Assembly: GCA_946902985.2 (NCBI GenBank) | Contig: OX336399.1 | Span: 159,650,411 to 159,714,410 of the forward strand | Source of the DNA: Meconema thalassinum | Taxonomy: Eukaryota > Arthropoda > Insecta > Orthoptera > Tettigoniidae | Direction: 5' to 3' | Length of the DNA: 64,000 bases | In this document: positions 1-10,423 of the stretch, in pieces | How positions within the stretch are numbered: position 1 is the stretch's first letter | Layout: each line of letters starts with the position of its first letter | Position numbers and translations under genes: made by a program | Notes under the pieces: generated by a model | The model's input: the letters and a program-made list of their open reading frames with translations, nothing else | What the model was told of the DNA's origin: nothing | Databases searched by the model: none

Positions 1-378
1 CGCCTAGATTGGTCCATTCCAAGAGGTCTACACCGGGTGGCTGAGGTTGGAAAGAGTGGAACGAACAGTCGCGTGTGTTTTACCTTGGTGACGGTTTGGG
101 CCCTTATCTTATTTGGCGTGTTGGGAATAGTTTTCCCATATCGCGAAAACGTGTTTTGTTCTAATTTAGAATGTGTATTTCTGTGTCATGTCTAGCTAAT
201 GTGGGGTAATGAAGGGTGTGGCTTTATTATCTTACTAGCGTGTTTTGCCTGGTCCTCCGGGAATACAGTAGTTCAATGTCCAGGTGCGTGCTGCGAGATG
301 TACAGAAGCCACCGAACGAGTCACCCCACGAAACTGAAGGGGGTTAGGACATTTAATAAATAAGCATGTAGGGCATTT
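1..378. other. No recognisable gene
   Basis: No coding frame, RNA gene or repeat end could be recognised here. It may be upstream sequence of the decayed reverse transcriptase that follows, but nothing shows this directly. Confidence 0.5.
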
Positions 379-560
379 ATGGCAGGAGCATCCGAAGATC
401 TAATCACCGTTAGTGTCCATCAAGGTTCCACCCTGTCACCGCTCCTGTTCATCCTGGTGATGGACACTGACAGCAGACCTGCAATTATCTCTACCGTGGA
501 TTCTGCTCTAGATGCTGATGACGTCATACTAGTCTTCGAGAATACGGAAGATCTGCAGCT
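379..560 (+). pseudogene. LINE reverse transcriptase fragment
   Basis: A short frame reads like the catalytic centre of a non-LTR reverse transcriptase. It has the HQGSTLSPLLFILVMD block (normally VRQG/VHQG..LSP.LF) and, about 30 residues on, a degenerate DADDVILVFE in place of the F/YADD metal-binding box. No fingers or endonuclease domain can be found beside it, and homology fades after the ADD motif. This is an old, truncated LINE copy with no coding potential of its own. Confidence 0.6.
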
Positions 561-2119
561 TCAGACCCAACCTAGGAGCGATCGACATAATCACCGCCAG
601 AATTGCGACAGTCATCATGGGATCAATTTGCGTATTCCTGTGTCGTAGCATTCTGCCGCCTGGCAATGGCATCAGCGTGTGACATTCGTCTCCAGCGCTT
701 CATTGGTGTAAAAATGCTGACCGGAGGAGAGGAATTTCTTACGGTTCAAGAAAATATAATTGCTGGGAGCAAGGTCAGGACTGTACGGTGGATGATCAAG
801 CAGCTCTCAGCCGAACTCCTTACTCGCTGCATTTTGTGGTCGGGTGTCAGGTTTTTTTCGCCACCCTTCTGGCACACACTGCCTTGAACAGCAGGTGCTT
901 AGTGACAATTTTATACAACAAGGATTGTATTATCTGCGGAATGTGGCGAAGAACTGAAGACTAATGTCACACGCTGGTTGCATTCCCCAGTGGCAGACTC
1001 CTACGATACAGATATACCAAAGTAGATCCCATGATATGACAGGTGTCTCAATTTTTTTTCATTCATTCATTCATTTACTTTATTTGCAAATGGAAAATTC
1101 CCCGGCGGCAAATTGTACAATTGCAGAAAATTACCAACAATAATATCAAACACACTAAATGTACAAGAGTCACGGTTTGGGGAGTTTAGTAATTACATCG
1201 TAGTATTCCCACCAAGGAGGATATATGGGTAGAGCTGCAACTTAATGCAAAATTTTGACCCCAACCTATTGCTCGATGCAAATAGTTCCAACTAACAATA
1301 TGAGATGGCGTGACGATGCACTCTCGAGCGCGATCCGTCCCCGACCTGGCCTACTCGCTCCTCTCCCCTCCCTTTCCCCTACTCTATCCCCCCACCACTA
1401 CTTTATATTCCTTTCTTTCTTTCTTTCATATTTTAGTAATTGGTCTAATAATAGGCGATTTCTTCCCCCTGTGATATCAGGTAGAGAAGAAAACATAGGC
1501 TCTATCATAATAGTTGTGGATGTTTCCACAAAGCACATAGCATGACATAGGCCTACCCCACAGAATGTACAAATAGAAAGAGTAGGCTACTATACTACAA
1601 TATTAAAAATGAATTGTAAGACAAAATTACAGCTGCACTTATCACACACCAGTATTATTTAATTGTCCGTGCTGTACTTCCTATCAATCGAATTAAGAAA
1701 TATCACGTTTGAATTACGGGAAGCGTTGGAACAACCAGCCAACAGCTCTTACTTTGAATTATATCGATAGTATCTGATATCGTTTTCGAGCGCAGTGTAT
1801 CCACTAAAATCGATGTGTGATTCAATATAATTCAATTTCTTCGTATAATATTTTTAGAAACCGATTGTATTCCTTTCTAAGCACTACAATATGTATTTAC
1901 TAATGATATATATTCAAATATTAATTAAATATACAACATTATCAAGAATACTCACCAATTTTCCGTTTTTGCTGCCATCTATAGAAGTACAACTCAACTA
2001 CATCGTCGTACGCGATGACAGCTAGCGTTTTTAACGTTGTCAGCAGCTACTACTTCAAGGCAAGCTAGCGTTGGTACCAAAACACCCTATAAAGTTTCAC
2101 CCGGTCGATTCCCACCAAA
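561..2119. other. No recognisable gene; AT-rich with one microsatellite
   Basis: Several short open frames exist but none has family resemblance. A (CATT)n tract lies at about 1060-1075. The last few hundred bases may be the 3' UTR of the minus-strand LINE that follows. Nothing else is supported. Confidence 0.5.
1060..1075. repeat. (CATT)n microsatellite
   Basis: Four tandem CATT units follow a T-run. Short tracts like this often mark the 3' end of a SINE or LINE, but no body could be recognised beside it. Confidence 0.6.
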
Positions 2120-3940
2120 TTTCAGTCTTCTCTTAAACACATCAATATGTTTGGAGAAAGGCTCTTAGACTGTGGCATGTAGTGAATTCCAATAATTACC
2201 AATACCACGATTAAAGAATATTTCCCATAATATGTATGCTATAACTTTATGCGGATGATCAGCCCTGCTGAGGTAAGTGGGATTTCTCAGGCGTACAGTA
2301 TGCTTAGTTCTCCCCATGGTGGCCGATTAGTGTAGTCTAAGTATTAAATACATAGCGTACAGTCTGGATTCCATCCTTCTATCTTCCTAAGATCCCTACC
2401 GTAGTTTTTCTATGATTCAAGTTACACTACTTCTAATATTAAAATCGTTGAACACAAACCTAACAGCGTTCCTTTGTACCAGGTCATTGATCAGGTCTAC
2501 TTGAAATGGGTCCCAAACCGAGATTGGCCTCAGCAGGGTCAAATATCCTAATTCTTTTGCGGTGGAACTTACTGTCATGTAATACCCTCATTACAAAATG
2601 AAGTGATTTGTACGGTTTGGAGACGACACAATCCATATGGGTACTCAATTTCATATCATTCCTTACATTGATGCCCAAGTATTTGCTAGAGTCTAGAAGT
2701 ATTTCCGACCCGACATTATAATGAAAATCATTCCTTCGCCCTCTCTCTATTCTCAAGAGACTGGGTTTATTCATATTTGTCTTCATTTTGTTGTCAACCG
2801 CCCATTTATAGTATAAAGCCCTGCGTGGATGCGGATATCCGCGGATATAGTTTGCATGGCTGTGCGGATAGCGGATACGCTGCGGATAATGTTTCGAGTA
2901 AATTTGCGGATAGTTTTTAGAATACAAATTTTCGATAATATTAGCCTACATATTTGATATGCCAATCTACAGCTTCATGCTTAAAAGAGAAATTACTCCT
3001 ATAGCCTATTGCGTACGAAATATTCAGGACGTATTGCAGCTTATACACGAGAAGATTATTTTACTCATTATGCTTTCAACTACATTTTATTAAGTGCCGT
3101 ATGTTCGTAGTCTTGACATCCCATCATCATCATCAATTCTCACTGCCATTATTACTATACATACGAGATATAATGCTGTCAATAAGCTTGTTAGTTCATC
3201 GTGGTGACATCATTAACATTCCTCAAGTCAGCTACTTCGCCGTCTAAGCTATGCTGGAAGATCTGGTTCCAGGTTTATCTGGAAGCTCGAGTCAACGATA
3301 TGGCAGACATTTGGTTACGTTTTCAATGGAAACTAATAGGTGAACGATATAGTAGGATATTTAACCAGTAAAAATGTCTATTCATACTCAGGACACAAAT
3401 CAGGCACATCAAACTCCTGAAGCACAAGTGCAAAAGTAGCCAAAAAAGTATAGCCAGTTTTTTTTTGTGTCTAAAGCGGAGGTCAAGGAACCAGAAGTGT
3501 CATCCAACTTGAAGTCCCTTGCAATGAAGCAAATTGTCAGGAACGACTTTCTCCTCAAATGTTCAAATGTGTTGGTTTAACACTATGCTTTATCTAATAA
3601 ATTAATCATAATATTGAAATATCAGCGGATTTGGATAAAAGTCATGTGGATGTGAATAAAAGTCTTGCGGATGCGGATATAAGTCGTGCTGATGCGGATA
3701 ACAGTCGTGCGGATTCGGGGCGGATGCGGATAACGTTTCGTTTATCCGCGCAGGGCTCTATATTAGACCAGGTTGAGGTCAGTTTGTAACTGAGCGTTAT
3801 CTTGTGAGCTATGCATTTTTCAGTATTTTACACTGTCATCCGCAAACACTCTGCAGTCACGTCGAATCCCATTCGATAAGTCGTTAATAAGTGCCAGAAA
3901 TAAGTGGGGCCCAATCGCAATACCCTGAGACACCTGGCGT
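2120..3940 (-). mobile_element. Jockey-like LINE, reverse transcriptase remnant, split by a hAT element
   Basis: Read on the minus strand, 3940 to 3761 encodes a SQG...GP.LF.ALINDL block followed by VFADDSVKY, the catalytic box. The frame then stops at NLV and resumes at 2813 with YKWAVDNKM, DFHYNVGSEILLDSSKYLG and SKPYKSLHFVMRVL, all typical of the thumb region of Jockey-clade insect LINEs. C-terminal motifs can be followed, with frameshifts, to about 2130. The gap between NLV and YKW is filled by a separate 947-bp element. The copy is 5' truncated and contains many stops, so it is a dead pseudo-element. Confidence 0.75.
2814..3760. mobile_element. Non-autonomous hAT-like element inserted in a LINE
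   Basis: The ends are inverted repeats: TAAAGCCCTGCG at the left and the complement of TAGAGCCCTGCG at the right. Subterminal regions are crowded with GCGGATA-type repeats in both orientations, as is usual for hAT binding sites. The element interrupts a LINE codon series between NLV and YKW. An uninterrupted paralogue at about 7505-7535 shows what the empty site looked like. Flanking 8-mers (TTATAGTA and TATTAGAC) look like decayed copies of one duplicated target. No complete transposase is present. Confidence 0.7.
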
Positions 3941-4748
3941 TATCAAAATGTCCTTCGCGTGGTAGTGACTATGGCGAAAAGAAAAAAAAAAGCTCAAGCA
4001 CAAACTATGCTGTATCCGGTGCCATTAACGTTTTTTATGTTCTTATGTTTTATTTTTAATTTTAAAATTGGGAACTTAATTTCTGGATGGGCCTCGTATA
4101 TTAGCCTTGAGCAGGGCGCAGATGAAACATAAAGAACATTTAAATCCGGCGTTAAGAATTGTTATCCCGGGTTCGATGTTCTAGCTGGATTAGTCGAAGC
4201 ACGTCTGGAAATGTAGCTTATTTTGAGTTCCAGTTCGCGTATCACAGTCTGATCTCTAATGCCCGTGTCGAGTCTGTCTCCTATGCGGAGTTGTTCATGA
4301 ATGACAGTGGCACGTCTGCGTCGCTCGTCTCCTTCCCGAACTCAGCTGTGCGTCTCGGATAGCTGTGACGTACTCCCGGAGGAGCTGATAAAAATATGTC
4401 CCTTCCTGTTGGGGTGTCATCCGGAGAGCACAGATAACCCAGCTGGGCTCGACATGACAGCTTTTCAGTTTGTAGCAGCCTCTTGACATAAGGGAGATGT
4501 CACTACCTTGCTCGACTGTTACGTATTGAAACACGAACCTTAACGCTCTCATAGGAAAATTAATTTTCTTGAAGCTTGGCTGCGGCAATATCTTTAATAG
4601 TAGAAACTAGTTAGACTAGCGGACCCGTGCGAGAAATCTCGCATGTTCATAAGCCACTCTTTCCCCAATAGATTTACAAAAATAAGAGACTTAAGGTGAA
4701 AGGTTATGTTTTTATTTGAACCAAATGATTATAGGACACTATTTACGT
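3941..4748. other. No recognisable gene
   Basis: No coding frame or element could be identified. A short phrase at about 4613-4637 (ACTAGCGGACCCGTGCG) resembles termini of dispersed insect repeats but is too short to classify. Confidence 0.45.
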
Positions 4749-5222
4749 TTCAGGCGTCCCTACGGTCAAAATGCGAACTGAACAGTAATGATCTCGCGTA
4801 TTTTCAGACAGCAACAGTATTTGCAAATCGAACACTTCTTACACAAATTGATATTTATAAAATTAGAATGCAATTCGTCACTGCTAATGTCAGTTGTGTG
4901 CTGAGTCCATTGATTGACAGCTTAGCCATAAAACTCACCGGTTATTCGATATTTATGATATACGATTTGAGTACTTACTCATTCCTTTAAATTACTGTTT
5001 CTTAAATCCATGCAAAATGATAAAGGAAAGACCTCAGCATGTTAAAATGACATGAAACAGGCGTCACAGCGGCCAAAATGTGAAGTGGACAGAAATTATG
5101 GAGCGTATTTTCCGGCAGCAACAGTATCTGCAAATCGCACACTTCGTACAGTTTTTTAAAAGTCATTTTTTAAAGAAATTATAGATATTTATGGAATTGG
5201 AGTGCAATGCGTCACTGGTAAT
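4749..5222 (+). repeat. Diverged direct repeat, two units
   Basis: The stretch 4749-4890 and the stretch 5060-5222 are recognisably the same sequence in the same orientation. They share a GCGTC..CGG.CAAAATG start, a middle GCAACAGTAT.TGCAAATCG and an end TGCAAT.CGTCACTG. They differ at many positions and by small indels. This is an old tandem duplication with a period of about 310 bp, function unknown. Confidence 0.6.
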
Positions 5223-5402
5223 GTATTTTCTCTTTCATTTGAATGCTCATTTTTCACGATCAGTCGCTTGTGAGCGCCGCAGGAGGGATCTATACTACTG
5301 AAATAATATATATTGATACGTGCCACCCTTAGTGGCACTTTCGTTAACTGGATTACGGTGGGTAAAAGCACAACACAATTGTTCCTTTAAAGAAATATTA
5401 GC

Positions 5403-5408
5403 TTTATT
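5403..5408 (-). terminator. Poly(A) signal of the LTR
   Basis: AATAAA on the minus strand about 370 bases downstream of the TATA box and near the 3' edge of the LTR, the expected position for the R/U5 polyadenylation signal. Confidence 0.5.
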
Positions 5409-5775
5409 GCAGGTCAGAAATATACATCGTACAATAAACACTTAGGAACCAATCAGCAGTCTCACTTCAAGTCTCTTCTCCCTTAGGGAGTACTCGCACC
5501 TCTTCCACTCACTTACACAGTTAATCCCTCACTAATTAGGTAGACCCGTGTCCTGGCTAGAAATAACTTGCGCCACAGTCTGTCTCTCACTGTTCTTGAA
5601 TACACACAGTCTCGCCGACCGCAAGCTAGGAAACAATCCACTGCGTTTTGCAATTCACTACAATAACCTCTGTGACACTGGTAAGAATACACTCGCACGG
5701 CACTTCGCCTCAATACTTCTGTCGCACAAACACACACACTCCTCAAAAACTCACTCCCCTCGCTGGCCAGGTCGC

Positions 5776-5782
5776 TTATATA
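5776..5782 (-). promoter_or_regulatory. TATA box of the LTR
   Basis: TATATAA on the minus strand, in GC-rich context, about 210 bases inside the LTR. It would position a transcription start near 5750 on the minus strand. Confidence 0.5.
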
Positions 5783-6059
5783 GCGGGGCTGGTGACTCAA
5801 TGGATGTTTTCAGAGTAGGCGAGTTCACGGCACCTCCCGAGAGTTCCATCACCAGATGGGTCGGGAACATTCCAGACCATGTCTTTTTTTCTCGCTGCGC
5901 AAGTAGCCGGCCGACAGAGCCCAGAGGTAGCCTCGGGCAGCTGTGAGTCACGCGAGAGGGAATGAAGCAACCCCGCTCTCGTAACAATATGATGATTTAG
6001 GGGTAATTGCTCTATCTTTTTATTACGAGAGATGTTAAGTATTGTTTTTTTTTTTTTTT

Positions 6060-6283
6060 TTACTCCGTGGCTCAGCGTTAACGTTCTCGCTTGCTGTGCC
6101 CAAAGTTGCATAATTGAATCCTGGCGCAGTCAGCTGGCACTTGAGGGTGCGCAAATGCGAGGGAGCCATGTCGGTAGATTCACTGGCACGTTAAAGATCC
6201 CATTGGGGGCAAAATTCCGGCCAGAGTCTCTAAAAGCCGCAGATGTTAAAAGGGACGTATAACTAATACAATTATTCTTATTA
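6060..6283 (+). mobile_element. SINE family A, copy 1
   Basis: A tRNA-like head with GTGGCTCAGCG (A-box-like) is followed by a body with GAGGGTGCGCAAATGCGAGG, TGGCACGTTAAAGATCCC and GGGGCAAAATTCCGG, and a 3' tail of A/T-rich ATT repeats. Three further copies of the same family occur in this window (16.8, 30.1 and 36.5 kb). It has no coding capacity and would depend on a LINE for movement. Confidence 0.75.
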
Positions 6284-6317
6284 TTCAAGAATTTTTAAAT
6301 ATAAATATAACTTTTTT

Positions 6318-6655
6318 TAGCGTATGGCTTTTAGTGCCGGGAGTGTCCGAGGACATGTTCGGCTCGCCAGTTTTGTAGCTGCTTCGAGGCGGACACCCAA
6401 TGTGTGAGCTACACGTACCGTCGCTTGTGGAGTGTTGTCTGGGGAGGCAAGTTTGAATGTAAGGACGAGGAGTTGGAAGGTAGCGGCTGTAGCCTATAGT
6501 TAGGGACCAACCCCGGCATTTGCCTGGAAGGAAGATGGGAAACAACAGAAGACCATCTTCAAGGTTGCCGGCGGGGGGATTCGAACCTCCTCGCCTCCCG
6601 GATGTGAGCGACTGCCAGCAGTCATGCCGTAACGACCACGGCTAACTCACCCGGT
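6318..6655 (-). mobile_element. SINE family C
   Basis: On the minus strand from 6655 it starts with a tRNA-like head, GTGAGTTAGCCGTGG...GAGGTTCGAATCCCC, where the second part is a clear RNA polymerase III B box. A body containing GGCAAATGCCGGGG follows and it ends in GGCACTAAAAGCCATACG and an A-rich tail. It lies directly beside the family A copy. No target duplication was resolved. Confidence 0.65.
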
Positions 6656-6679
6656 AGAAATAGAACTACTAAATATTTA

Positions 6680-7115
6680 AACTCCAGCTTTGGTATTTCC
6701 TATCGTCACGTATGGCTCTTGAGTCCTGGACCATAAATGGTGCATGCCGTAGGAGAATCGAAGCCTCCGAGAAGACGTGTTATCGAAGAATGCTACGAAT
6801 ATCGTGGCTAGTGAGAAGAACAAATGAATCTATTCTGAAGGAGCTAAGGATTGCTCCTAAAGCACGCTTACTCCTAAACATCCAAAGGCAAATGTTGAAA
6901 TTTTTCGGCCATGTTATCCGGCGAGATGGCATTGAGAAGTGTATCCTGAGGAGACGTGCACCGAACCGGTATCTTGGCCAGATAAAGAGTCTGACTACAT
7001 AATCTGCCACTTCAGAAACGAATGAACGCAGCAGAAGACCGCGGTGTATGGCGGGGTATTGTTAACAGAATTGCGTAAAGGGTCACGACGTTCGAAATCT
7101 AACTACGACCAAGAA
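6680..7115 (+). mobile_element. LINE 3' end, C-terminal fragment
   Basis: The frame carries the conserved C-terminal phrases of a non-LTR retrotransposon: ESWTINGACRRRIEASE, CYRRMLRISW, RRTNESILKELRI and LKFFGHVIRRDG. Downstream homology continues through frameshifts to an A-rich end with AAGAAGAAGAAT near 7110. Everything upstream of the YG(A/S)ESWT block is missing, so this is a 5'-truncated insertion. It has stops and no complete domain. Confidence 0.75.
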
Positions 7116-7269
7116 GAAGAATATTTTGTAGCTTTTCATCGTTCCTTTGCGGGGATTCGCCTGGGTGTACTAAGTTAGTCTCATCTGGAGGCCTTTGGTA
7201 CACCCTGCGTGGATCCCACTGGGATACCGAACCTTGCACTGCGTCCTATATATGATACATATCGTACTT

Positions 7270-7362
7270 CGTCGTCCGCCTCGTTGTGTAGTGGCTAGTA
7301 CTTTTGGCTGTCACCACGGAGGCCCGGGTTCGATTCCCGGCTCAACCAAGAAATTTAATTTT
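7270..7362 (+). mobile_element. SINE head with tRNA-like promoter
   Basis: GTGTAGTGGCTAGTA followed 35 bases later by GGTTCGATTCC (7327-7337) gives an A box and a B box at tRNA spacing. The acceptor and anticodon arms do not pair well enough for a functional tRNA, so I call it a SINE head. A degenerate body continues for about 90 bases. Confidence 0.55.
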
Positions 7363-7429
7363 GGTCTGAGGGTTGGGGGGCGTGGTGACGCAATGGTCAA
7401 GCTGTTTGCCTCTCACCAAGATTGTTTGC

Positions 7430-7550
7430 GGATGATTATATACCTAAAACTGCTTAGCTCACATTAAGACAACGCTCAGTTACTAACTGGTCTCAGCTTG
7501 GTCTATAAATGGGCGGTTGACAACAAAATGAAGATACGAGTAAACCGGGT
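7430..7550 (+). pseudogene. Jockey-like LINE fragment (paralogous empty site)
   Basis: This short segment encodes DNAQLLTGLSLVYKWAVDNKM, the same part of the reverse transcriptase as the minus-strand LINE at 2.1-3.9 kb, here without the hAT insertion. It is too short to code for anything. Confidence 0.6.
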
Positions 7551-8375
7551 TAGATTCCCGGTCAATGCGTGAGATTTTCGAAGTGAAATGCCATGTCCTG
7601 GGTTCGGATTCCACGTAAATAGGAGGTCGAGGTCTCGTGACTCATGATCGCGAGATTAACAGTTAAGTAAAACTACAAGCTTCCTTGCTTTTTTTTCTCC
7701 TTCTTCAATAGTCCATAATAATACATCTTAATCGCATCCAGATTTTTTTTCACATATTCCAGCAATTGGAATTACTGTGTTGACCGACTGAAAGTTACAA
7801 TATCACTTGTATTTTCATTTATAACGACCTTTAAACCACTCTTCATTGTGTTTTGAAAACGCGACAAAAACAACGAAATTGATTCAAAATATGAAAATCG
7901 CACTGAACTGCTATAGGCTATAAATTAAAAATCCACAAACAATTTAAATTAATGTATTCATTATTTCCTTTCTTTCGGAAAATATAAGTGAGGATTTAGA
8001 ATGTTTATGACGTCTTTGACTCCTGTATGGCATGCGGAAAGTAATCCTAGTTTTCTCTTATCTACATAAATGTTCATTGGTTAAAACGTCTCGTCAATAT
8101 CGATCTAATCCATGTTTATTAATTAAAGCATGTTAAAATCGTACATGTATCGGTGTGGACAATGATACCTTCATCAGCGAGAAATGCCAGAAAACTGCCT
8201 GTTACAAGATTAAACTGTTGTAATGCTAGTATTCGTCCTAAATTATTGCAAGTTCCTTTAAAAAGTACAACATTTATTAAAGAAAAAAGAAAGGATACCG
8301 TACAATATGCATTAATTAAGAAAAACATGGTGCATTGTAAAAATTAAAAACTACATAAATTGAAATTACTTGATA
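7551..8375. other. No recognisable gene
   Basis: AT-rich DNA up to the edge of the Tc1-like transposon. No gene or repeat end was recognised. Confidence 0.5.
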
Positions 8376-8377
8376 TA

Positions 8378-10023
8378 CACTGACCGGCAAAAAAAAAGTG
8401 GAACACTTTAATTTTTTATGTAATTTCTTAATTTATTCCACTAAAATGTATCGGTTTTCCAATATTTGGATTATTCATGTAAATTTTAGATGGTTGGCTA
8501 CAGAAAATACCGAAACATGTTTTACAACACGCTTCAACTCACAAATTTCGTTACATTTTGCAAATCTTACAATTTTCTATTTTTTAGTAATGTTCTTTTG
8601 GGCTGGTTTTTATCAAACGTATTGCCAAACAAAACAGTATTAATGTTTGCACTGCACTGCACGAGAACACTGGTCACTAAAAACGAGTGTTGCCACCCTT
8701 AGCGTCCATGATAGCTTGTAAACGCTCAGGCGTACTGTTCACAACTCGTCGAATGTCATCTGCCGGGATGCGATCCCATTCCTCCAACAGCGATGTTCTC
8801 AGTTGTGCCAAGGTGGTGTGGTCACGCTGTCTGACGTTCCTTCCAAGCATATCCCATACATGTTCGATGGGGTTCAAGTCAGGACTACGAACTGGCCAGT
8901 CCTGGGTTTGAATCCCCACTTCCTGCAGATATTTTACAACACAGCGAACAGTATGAGGGCGGGCATTATCCTGTATCAGCATGAAATTCTGACCTATGAA
9001 AGGCGCAAAGGGCATCACATGGTTCATCAGGATCTCTTCGATGTACCTTTGGGGATTGAGCGTCGCGTGATCGATGCACACCAACTCAGTGCGGGCCATA
9101 ACGTTGATGCCACCCCACACCATAACCGAGCCACCTCCAAATGGAGTCCTGGAGGAGAAAGCAACAGACTGTACCTCTCTCCGCGCCTTCTCCACACTCT
9201 TTCTCTTCCATCAGGAGATCTAAGATTAAAGCGACTCTCGACAGTGAAGAGAACAGAGGCCCACTGCTCGTGGGTCCACCCCAGATGCTGCCTTGCGAAG
9301 CGAAGACGCGCCTCTCTGTGATACTGTTCGAGTGCGGGTCAACGTGCAGGTCTCCTGGACGAAAGATGAGCTTCTTCAAACCTTCTTACTGTTCGCTCAC
9401 TCACTATCACATTTCTGACATTTTCCAGTTGATTTCGTGCCTGGACTGCTGTGGTATGGTGATCACGCAGAACTTGCAGGGTGAGAAATCTGTCATCCCT
9501 GGCACTTGTGCATCTTCTACGGCCTGACCCTCGTCCCCTGTCGTAAGTTTGGAGCTCTCTGTAACGTTGCACTGCACGGTGAATGCTACCGAGAGATGAT
9601 CCAATGACCTCAGCAACATAACGGAAGCTGCAGCCATCCTCCACCAATGCAACTGCCTGTGCAGCTCCTTCACGGCTAAGAGGCACGTTTTAGTGTGAAC
9701 TGCACATGGATAACTTGCTAAAATGTATGACAATGGCTCACACGTGTTCAGCAAATGCCAGTTGTTATCCCTAGAACAGCAATGAGCGAGCGGCAACACT
9801 CATAAACCGTAAACTCTTACAATGCGCTTCCCGCCATAAAACCATTAAGATTGGCTCATCGAAGATCGGGGGTAATTGGTGGTAATAAACCACCATAAGA
9901 TGTTTCAGATGTTTGTTCTAATGCGTGAAAAGCTTTTAAAATGTGATTAAATCTTTTTCATGGCTAATTTTATACTATTTATATTACTTTTTTAACTGTT
10001 CCACTTTTTTTTGCCGGTCAGTG
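8378..10023 (-). mobile_element. Tc1-like transposon, full length
   Basis: Inverted ends CACTGACCGGCAAAAAAA lie at 8378 and, complemented, at 10023, and each is flanked by a TA dinucleotide (8376-8377 and 10024-10025), the Tc1/mariner target duplication. Identity between the ends extends about 27 bp through GTGGAAC. The 1646-bp length is normal for a complete Tc1 element. The transposase runs on the minus strand and is broken, so the copy is complete in length but inactive. Confidence 0.92.
8677..9686 (-). pseudogene. Tc1-like transposase, frameshifted, first catalytic Asp lost
   Basis: From 9686 the protein has an N-terminal helix-turn-helix (VALVEDGCSFRYVAEVIGSS, residues about 13-32), a linker GRGSGRRRC, and a second DNA-binding helix bundle ending in EEAHLSSRRPAR. 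The catalytic core is in other frames: FTVESRF near 9240, GGSVMVWGGI, QDNARPHT and SPDLNPIEHVWD. The family uses a DD34E triad. Here the second Asp (QDNARPH) and the Glu (NPIEHVW) are present, but the first Asp is Val (GTC at 9240-9242). At least two frameshifts, around 9340 and 9190, break the frame. The usual family length is about 340 residues, which the total span matches. Confidence 0.88.
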
Positions 10024-10029
10024 TATGAA

Positions 10030-10330
10030 TCGCTGCCAATGGCCATAAGCTAGGCATTTTTTGATGGAACGCCCGAGGGCTCCCAACAAGTTCAATTTCA
10101 AGTAATTCCAACTTTGGCTACCAGATGCTACTGTCACTAACACTAGCGGTGAACGTTGGAACTTGATAGAGCGTTTCCTAACCAGCCAAATATAACCTGC
10201 TAATTTCGCTACACACCACCAATTGCAGGGGTAGGTTCTTTTACATGCAATTAATCTATGCCATGGGGCCACGCCGGCTTTACTTCCCCTCCGAAGGAAG
10301 GCATACTGAAGGATTTTAACGCTCATAAAG
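10030..10330 (-). mobile_element. SINE family D, partial copy
   Basis: The segment shares the core of the complete copy at 49.7 kb: GCCATGGGGCCACGCCGGCT, TTACTTCCCCTCCGAAGGAA and GGCATACTGA. The tRNA-like head and the 3' tail are absent. It starts right after the TA flank of the Tc1 element. Confidence 0.6.
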
Positions 10331-10423
10331 AATTGAAATCATTTAATTAATTAAGAAATGTAGTTCATACAAGTTATAATTAAAAATGTAGCTAGTATTC
10401 TTCAAAAATGTATGTTTGGATCC

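Larger units (their letters stand above)
5350..5992 (-). mobile_element. Probable solo LTR of an LTR retrotransposon
   Basis: On the minus strand the segment starts with TGTTACGAGAGCGGGG at 5992. It has a TATATAA box at about 5782-5776, then a GC-richer leader, and an AATAAAGC poly(A) signal at 5408-5401 close to its end. That order (U3 with TATA, R/U5 with poly(A) signal) is the layout of a long terminal repeat, and TGTTACGA is common at Ty3/gypsy LTR starts. No gag-pol frame or primer-binding site was seen on either side. The downstream edge near 5350 is uncertain and no clean target duplication was found. Confidence 0.6.

Noticed and set aside
7270..7345. tRNA gene
   Set aside because: A and B boxes are at tRNA spacing, but acceptor and anticodon arms do not pair, and the sequence runs into a SINE-like body. 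The same holds for the heads at 26.9, 38.05, 43.8 and 50.2 kb.
8803..9527. Plus-strand frames over the Tc1-like element
   Set aside because: They are antisense to a clear transposase with all its family motifs on the minus strand.
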